A stretch of DNA of 64,000 nucleotides from Halolamina pelagica (GTDB lineage: Archaea; Halobacteriota; Halobacteria; Halobacteriales; Haloferacaceae): the NCBI RefSeq assembly GCF_001307315.1, contig NZ_LGUC01000001.1:1984001-2048000 (forward strand), in the 5' to 3' direction. Of the stretch, positions 58,502-64,000 are shown piece by piece; the stretch's first letter is position 1, and each line of letters begins with the position of its first letter. The notes under the pieces are model-generated. The model worked only from the letters and a program-made list of their open reading frames with translations. It was not told the origin of the DNA and ran no database searches. Made by a program: the position numbers and the translations under genes.

Positions 58502-60174
58502 TCACTTCCCCGAATCGCTCCGCGACGCCCGCCGGAGGCGAACCCCGATGCACGAGCCGTCGGGGCCCGTCCGCGAGACGAGGTCGCCGTCCGACCGCTT
58601 GACGATCCAGTGGACCAGCCAGAGGCCGATACCGGAGCCGTGGCTCAGGTCCGTCTCCTCCTCGGCGTCGAGCACTTGGAGTTCGAACCGGGGGATGCCG
58701 GGGCCGTCGTCCTCGACGAACAGCGTCACCCGCTCGTCCTCAACTGACGCGTAGATGTCGACGTTCGCCGGGCCGGTGCCGTCGTTGTGGACGACCGCGT
58801 TCTCGACGAGCTCCCGGATCGCGACATGGAGTTTCGGGTGGGCGGTGACCCACACGGCCGGCACGTCGACGGATATCGACGAGGGCGTCTCCCCGAGTTC
58901 GAGGCTGGCGACGGCGCGGTCGACGACCCGATCGAGCGAAAGCGATTCGGCCTGTTCGTCGGTGAAGATCTTTGCGACGTCTTTCGTCTTTCGGGTGGTC
59001 GCAATGAGCTCCTCGGCCGACGAACGGATGCGGCTGGCGTACTCATCGACGTCCTCGTCGGAGTCGAGCATCCCCGCGTAGCCGGCGATGACGTTCAACC
59101 GGTTGCGGAAGTTGTGCCGGAAGACGCGGGTGATGACCTGTTTGAACAGCTCCAGATCCTGCTGGCGGTTCGTTATCGGGGTCACGTCGGTCAGTACGAC
59201 GACGCGTCCCTGCATCCCCCGGTAGTGTGTCACCGGCGACTCCTTGACGGAGTAGTACCGGATCTCGTCATCGCGTGTGATCGAGAGGATGCCCGGGTCG
59301 GTATCGATCTCGGTCTCACGGTGTGCTCGAAGCACCGAGGAGAGTTCCTTGGCGACCACGTCCGGTCCGAGGAGATCGGCGGCCTTCCGGTTCGCGTCCA
59401 ACACTTCGCCGTCCGGACTGGTGATGAGAATGGCGTCCTCTACCTGTTCGAACGCCTGCTCACGGGCGATCGTGACCGTCTTGAGGAAGCCGTTTTGCTG
59501 TGTCGAGACCGCGAACGCGAGCCCCGAGAGGGAGAACACGATCGGAGTGGGGTAGAAGTAGATCGGGACGAACCCGGCCACCTTCAGTAAGGTCGAGAGG
59601 GCGAGCATCGTGAACACCAACAGGAGATACGCGATCTGTCTCCGACGCGCCCCCGTGGTTCGGATCGCCTCACCGAGCAGCATCCCGGTCGCCAGGCTGA
59701 CCAGGAGGTAGCCGTACACCTTGACGACGAGCACTTTGACCGGTCCCCCGAACTGTGGGTAGTGGAGGATTCCCGCGGCGTCGACGTAGTACTCTCCCGT
59801 GTAAATCAGGTTCTGCGGGTTCCACCACGAGAGCACGAACAGCACACCGACCGGAAGAAGGAGGCCGGCGACGAGCGAGCGGCTTGGGGGCTTCGTGCCG
59901 ACGTACTCGTAGACGAAGAGGAACATCGCCACCGATGCCCCCGGGATGACCGCCCAGAAGACGTTCGCCAGCGCGAGCGTCGATTCGGGCGATTGGAGGA
60001 GCGTGAACGTGCCGACTAACAGCGCCCAGACGCCCCAAGCACCATCGTCACGATGAACCAGAGCACGCCGGGTTTGTGCCGATCGTCGAAGAGAAAGTAG
60101 ACGATGAGTAGCGCCGGACCCACACCCAGATACGTGAGGGCCGCCGCCATGGTCGGTGATAACCCCGGCGCCAT
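58502..60174 (-). CDS. Membrane histidine kinase with 7TM sensor and PAS domain (one frameshift)
   Basis: 557 residues after repair. The first ~220 residues hold seven hydrophobic helices like the HisKA_7TM module. A PAS domain follows (AFEQVEDAILITSPDGEVLD), then an H-box FRHNFRNRLNVIAGYAG and a complete HATPase with LVENAVVHND, VEDDGPGIP and HGSGIGLWLVHWIV. It should autophosphorylate in response to a membrane or ligand signal. No response regulator lies next to it. The frame breaks at the C run 60033-60036 inside the second helix. Confidence 0.9.
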
Positions 60175-60200
60175 TGCCCCATTATTGAACTACCGGTGTG

Positions 60201-61076
60201 TTAACGGTACGTATCTCCCGCCCACCGGTCCGGTACTCCGGGCGGCGGGCCGGCTGCGCTCGCGGCCGCTGTGAGCCACCGAAAGCCGGCGAGGTACGCG
60301 AAGTAACAGCCCAGCAGGACGACGATCCCCGGCCCGCCGACTACCCAGAACAGACCGGCGCCGGCGGCTTTCGCCCCGACGACGAACAGCCGGGTGCGGG
60401 CGGCGCCGAGCCGGCTCGCGAGCGTTCCGTGGTCGACCTGCTCGTCGCCTTCGACGTCGGCGGCGTTCCGTGACTCTACGCCGCCAAAGACGACGAGCGT
60501 CCACGCGAGGAACGTCGCCCCCACCGAGGCTGAGAGCCCAACGTCGCCGACGGCGACGACGGTGGCGACGATCAGCGACGACCAGGTACCGGCGACGGCG
60601 AGGGAGTCGACCACCGGAACCGCTTTCAGCCGGAGATAGACGGCCAACACCACGAACGGGAGATGTGCGACTGCCAAGGCTCCCAGCCCATCGGGCCGGT
60701 GCAGGGGGAGTGAGGCGACGAGCAGGCTCTCGTAGGCGATCACCGCGACCAGCTCTGTCGCCTGGAGCGGGCGGTCGTATCGTGTCACCAACCGGCTCCG
60801 GACCGGGTGGTTCAGCCTGTCGTCGTCGGAGACGCCTCGTCGGTCCCTCACGTAGACGGCGTAGACCACGAAGGCCGGCAAATAGAGCCCCCAGCCGAGC
60901 GCCTCGAGGGAGACCCCAAGCGCCATCGCTGTCACCGCCACCATCAACACCGAGGCGACCGCGAGCCAGACGCTCAACGTCAAGAAGAGCCGAAGCGCGT
61001 CCCAACAGATCGGAACCACGCCCCCACGGTCGCCGCCGGTCGCGTGCGCCGACGAGGGAAGCTGTCCTGGTGGCAT
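60201..61076 (-). CDS. UbiA-like prenyltransferase family membrane protein
   Basis: 291 residues, eight to nine predicted helices. Two polar loops occupy the places of the UbiA Asp-rich motifs: VRDRRGVSDDDRLNHPVRS and ESRNAADVEGDEQVDHGT. The first departs from the classic NDxxDxxxD pattern, so the call is by overall layout. UbiA enzymes join prenyl chains to aromatic or glycerol-phosphate acceptors, for example in menaquinone or archaeal lipid synthesis. The stop lies 26 bases upstream of the kinase start on the same strand. Confidence 0.7.
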   Translation of the reverse strand: MPPGQLPSSAHATGGDRGGVVPICWDALRLFLTLSVWLAVASVLMVAVTAMALGVSLEALGWGLYLPAFVVYAVYVRDRRGVSDDDRLNHPVRSRLVTRYDRPLQATELVAVIAYESLLVASLPLHRPDGLGALAVAHLPFVVLAVYLRLKAVPVVDSLAVAGTWSSLIVATVVAVGDVGLSASVGATFLAWTLVVFGGVESRNAADVEGDEQVDHGTLASRLGAARTRLFVVGAKAAGAGLFWVVGGPGIVVLLGCYFAYLAGFRWLTAAASAAGPPPGVPDRWAGDTYR

Positions 61077-61300
61077 TCGACTACTGGGCGAGAACGAGGC
61101 CGGCTAGCACCGTTGCCAGCCCTGCTGGGTCCAAACCGTTCGCGGCGATGTCGGCGATAACGTAACTTCGGTTGTCAATCAATTTAGGCACGAACGTTGG
61201 TTAGGAATACTGACTCTTGAAAGGATGGGTCACACGCGGCACCGGACGACCGACACCGCACGTGGTCGCCCGAGAGCGACGAGCCGGCCGCAACCGCAGC

Positions 61301-62217
61301 TCAGTGCTGGACCATCTCCGGCGGCAGTTCGATCCCGCCCGAGATGTCCCGCTGGGGAACGGGATCTCGATGCCCGCCTCGTCGAACCGCCCCTTGACGT
61401 TCCTGACGTACTCCGAGCGGATCTTCACGAAGTCCGCCCGCGAGGGGTTGTCGATCCAGATGCGCGAGCGCAGGCCGACGTAGGAGTCCGCGAGTTCGGT
61501 CAGGCGCACGCTGGGTTCGGGATCCGAGAGGATCTCCGGGTGGCGCTCGGCCTCGTCGACGATGATCTCGGTCGCGCGGTCCACGTCGTCGTCGTAGCCG
61601 ATACCGAACGTGAACTGCAGCCGGAGGGTCTCCTTCGCGACGGGGTTTTTGATCACGCCGTCGGTGAGCTGGGAGTTCGGCACCGTGAGCAGCTCGTTGT
61701 CGAACGTTCGCACGCGGGTGACGCGGAAGGAGATATCCTCGACGATGCCGGAGTTGCCGTCCCACTCGATCCAGTCACCGATGCGAAACGGGCGGTCGGT
61801 GTAGATGAACAGGCCGGCGACGAAGTTGGCGATCACGTCCTGCAGCGCGAAGCCGATCGCGAGCGTCGCCGCGGCGGCGATGGTCGCGAGCGACTGGAGG
61901 AAGTCGCCGAAGCCGGCGAAGCCGAAGGCGACGGTGATCCCGACGAAGACGATCAGCACCGACGTGATCTTCCGGATGGGCCGGCGCGCGTGCGCGTCGA
62001 GGCCGCGAGCCTCCAGCACGCGCTCAAGCACGGGGTTGATCGTCGCTTTTCCCCCGAGATACACCGCCGCGAACACGGCGACGAACACGACCGCGGCGCC
62101 GACGGCGTTGGCCAGCACGGTCGGGAGGAACTGGTCGAGAAAGGCCGCGACGACTTTGTTCGCGCCGGCGGCGGACCCGCCGGCCGCGGGCGTCGCTGTC
62201 GTCTGCAGGATCGGCAT
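61301..62217 (-). CDS. MscS family mechanosensitive channel (one frameshift)
   Basis: 305 residues after repair. Three or four N-terminal helices lead to the pore helix and beta domain: ATLAIGFALQDVIANFVAGLF, then PFRIGDWIEWDGNSGIVEDI and VPNSQLTDGVIKN, all typical of MscS. The channel opens under membrane tension to release solutes in osmotic downshock. The frame breaks near the end at the G run 61354-61357; repair replaces a false tail with QRDISGGIELPPEMVQH. ATG overlaps the YhbY stop by one base. Confidence 0.92.
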
Positions 62218-62459
62218 CAGTGCAACACCGCCGTGTGGCCGCGCGTCTCGATCACCTCGGCGTCGACACGCTCGGCCAGTTCTGCCGCCAGTTCTTCGGT
62301 GTCGTCGGTTCCCCGGGCCGACCGGAGGAACTTGATCTTCACCAGTTCGCGATCGTCGAGCTGGTCGGCGAGTTCGTCGACGACGGCGTCGATACCGCTT
62401 TTCCCCACCCAGACGGTGACGTCGAGGTCGTGTGCCTGCTTGCGTAACTCTTCGGACAT
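62217..62459 (-). CDS. YhbY family RNA-binding protein
   Basis: 80 residues. The CRM-type fold is recognised by LRKQAHDLDVTVWVGKSGID with its GKSG loop and the following VDELADQLDDRELVKIKFL. Bacterial YhbY associates with pre-50S ribosomes; the archaeal protein probably helps ribosomal or RNA assembly. ATG 62459 fits the family length. It lies between rnp4 and mscS in a minus-strand operon and is coupled to mscS by TGATG. Confidence 0.88.
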   Translation of the reverse strand: MSEELRKQAHDLDVTVWVGKSGIDAVVDELADQLDDRELVKIKFLRSARGTDDTEELAAELAERVDAEVIETRGHTAVLH

Positions 62460-62505
62460 TCTTACCGGAACCACTGCCCGGGGAAGCTTTGAACCTTCGG
62501 TATAG

Positions 62506-62787
62506 CTACCGGTAGGGGTAGCGATCGGTCGCGCCGCAGTCACAGCGCCGGATCACCCGACCGCGCTGGACGCGGACGCGAACGTTCACCCCCGGGCGCT
62601 GGTACACGTCGCAAGCGTCACAGGTCGAGCGCGCGAACTCGCGGGGCAGCGAGAGCCGGTGGCGCTCGGCGAGTCGACGGGCCAACCGGACGTACGCTCG
62701 CGAGCGATCGAACTCGCCCTCGTCGGTGGCCGCCGCCGCCAGCTCGGCGAGTCGCTCGATTCGCTCGGCGGCGATGTCGGCGCCCAT
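62506..62787 (-). CDS. rnp4: Ribonuclease P protein component 4 (Rpp21/Rpr2)
   Basis: 93 residues. N-terminal helices (RIERLAELAAAATDEGEF and YVRLARRLAERHRLSLP) precede a zinc ribbon with STCDACDVY and RRCDCGATD. This subunit pairs with Rpp29 in archaeal RNase P, which trims tRNA 5' ends. It is followed by yhbY on the same strand, a common haloarchaeal order. Confidence 0.93.
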   Translation of the reverse strand: MGADIAAERIERLAELAAAATDEGEFDRSRAYVRLARRLAERHRLSLPREFARSTCDACDVYQRPGVNVRVRVQRGRVIRRCDCGATDRYPYR

Positions 62788-62884
62788 CAGTCGTCTGTAC
62801 CCAACGGGGCACCGGTGTTATCGCTTTCGAGGACCGCCTACGGGCGTCGGCGCCGCCCCTGGGACAGCAGGCTGCAGAACTAGT

Positions 62885-62989
62885 CCGGCACCCGTCAGCC
62901 GGAACGTTGATCCATCGGGCCGGCACCCGTCAGCCGGAACGTTGATCCATCGGGCCGGCACCCGTCAGCCGGAACGTTGATTCATCCGA
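62885..62989. repeat. Three tandem 35-base repeats before glycosyltransferase gene
   Basis: Units at 62885-62919, 62920-62954 and 62955-62989. Units one and two are identical; unit three differs at a C-to-T change (GTTGATTCATC instead of GTTGATCCATC) and at its last bases. Each contains CCGG arms around ACCCGTCAG that could pair. The changed site of unit three falls about 30 bases before the GTG start of the glycosyltransferase, at the TATA position. Confidence 0.85.
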
Positions 62990-63011
62990 CCTGCCAACGA
63001 CGACGAAACCC

Positions 63012-64000
63012 GTGCGCGTCCTCGACTACCTCGAACAGGAAGACCGGATCCGTGGCGGGATCGTTACCGCCACCCGCCAGCAGCGCACGGCGCTCGCAGG
63101 GGCGGGCGTCGACGTGGTGGAGTCGCCGTGGGTCGGCGACGGCCCCGTCGACGCCGCCCGGTCGCGACTGACCGGCGGGCGCGCGTTCCGGGAGTACGAC
63201 GTTGCCCACTGCAACGTCGTCGGCCCCGGGAGCGTCGCGGTCGCCCGGCACGCCAAACGCAACGACATCCCGCTCGTTCTCCACGCCCACGTGACCGCCG
63301 AGGACTTCGGGGAGTCGTTCCGGTTTTCCGAGCGCCTCGCGCCCGCGCTGCGGCCGTACCTGCGGTGGTTCTACTCGCAGGCGGATCTGGTGCTCTGTCC
63401 CAGCGAGTACACCAAGGGGGTTCTCGAGTCCTACCCCGTCTCCGCACCCATCGAGCCGGTGACCAACGGCGTCGACATCGACTCCCTCGGCGGGTTCGAG
63501 GAGCTGCGGGAGCCGACTCGCGAGCGGTTCGACCTCGACGGGATGGTGGTGTTCTGTGTCGGCGAGGTGTTCGAGCGCAAGGGGCTGACGACGTTCTGTG
63601 AGGTCGCCCAACGGACCGACTACGACTTCGCGTGGTTCGGCCACTACGAGGCGGGCGCCGCCGCCGGCGAGGCGACGCGCTACTGGACGAACAACCCCCG
63701 GAGAACGTCACGTTCACCGGCTGGATGGACGACAAGCGCGCCGCCTTCGGCGCCGGCGACGTGTACCTGTTCCCGACAAAAGACGAGAACCAGGGGATCG
63801 CCGCACTGGAGGCCATGGCCACCGGGAAGGCGGTCGTGCTCCGGGACATTCCGGTGTTCGAGGAGTTCTTCACCCACGGCGAGGACTGCCTGAAGTGCGA
63901 GACGCGCGAGGAGTTCGTCGACGCCCTCCGGCGACTCGAGGCGAACCCCGACCTCCGGGAGCGACTGGGCGAGAACGCGAAGCAGACGGCGGCCGACCAC
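63012..64000 (+). CDS. Family 4 glycosyltransferase, partial at window edge (one frameshift)
   Basis: About 330 residues are visible; the end lies beyond the window. The GT-B N-domain opens VRVLDYLEQEDRIRGGI and contains VLCPSEYTKGVLESYP with NGVDID at the hinge. The C-domain has NVTFTGWMDDKRAAFGAGD and the EX7E donor-binding motif in DENQGIAALEAMATG. GT4 enzymes transfer sugars to lipids or glycans with retention; in archaea glycolipid synthesis is a likely use. The frame breaks at the C run 63695-63699. The GTG start follows the three-copy 35-base array. Confidence 0.85.

Noticed and set aside
62885-62989. CRISPR array
   Set aside because: The units are directly tandem with no unique spacers between them and there are only three; no cas gene is nearby. 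The same holds for 38827-38931.

Overview
The window is chromosomal DNA from a halophilic archaeon (class Halobacteria). GC content is very high, the predicted proteins are rich in Asp and Glu, several exported proteins carry twin-arginine signals with lipoboxes, and one carries a PGF-type C-terminal anchor. Many genes have a TATA-like box about 28 bases before the start codon, the pattern of leaderless haloarchaeal transcripts. Marker genes are archaeal: an RPA-type single-strand binding protein with its RPAP and phosphoesterase partners, an Rpp21-type RNase P subunit, halocyanin, and an XPD-like Fe-S helicase. The closest genus cannot be fixed from this sequence alone.

Layout. 1-7138: peptide-type ABC importer; the substrate-binding lipoprotein is divergent from the permease and ATPase operon. 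7168-8296: ParA-like ATPase with a small acidic partner. 8676-14990: cation/calcium exchanger, S9 peptidase, methyltransferase divergent from a zinc-ribbon regulator, HSL-type esterase. 15067-18728: RHH-like protein, catalase-peroxidase KatG, two tiny membrane proteins. 18739-24012: MFS carrier, short-chain fatty acid transporter, XPD/DinG-type helicase. 24201-29764: leader ORF and DUF2391 protein, lipoprotein, zinc-finger protein, PurD, arginase family enzyme, M20 amidohydrolase. 29942-36981: tyrosine recombinase, halocyanin, a THI5/NMT1-type ABC importer with two permeases encoded on opposite strands, PQQ-type beta-propeller lipoprotein. 37018-43714: RAD55-like and MinD-like ATPases, YlbF-like protein, second calcium antiporter, an unrecognised membrane protein, carboxylesterase, UbiB-family kinase. 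43872-54571: IleS, GlpA-like oxidoreductase, ArfC, inositol monophosphatase family enzyme, the RPA operon, small membrane protein, GNAT. 54620-64000: HEWD protein, phosphoglycolate phosphatase, Gly/Met-rich protein, squalene synthase type enzyme, acyl-CoA dehydrogenase, 7TM histidine kinase, UbiA-like enzyme, Rnp4-YhbY-MscS operon, and a family 4 glycosyltransferase cut by the window edge.

A dominant property is that 34 apparent frameshifts break 24 otherwise normal genes. Every one is repaired by adding one G or C to an existing G/C run, and all repaired lengths are exact multiples of three. I read these as homopolymer under-calls in the sequence rather than pseudogenes, and give whole-gene coordinates with the break point noted. 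No rRNA, tRNA, CRISPR array or intact insertion sequence was seen. The less ordinary signals are non-coding: two three-copy arrays with the same 35-base period in front of unrelated genes, a hairpin cluster after the first exchanger, an unusual repeat cluster in front of the recombinase, a symmetric divergent promoter at the peptide transporter, and two short leaderless ORFs placed just before Shine-Dalgarno-led genes.
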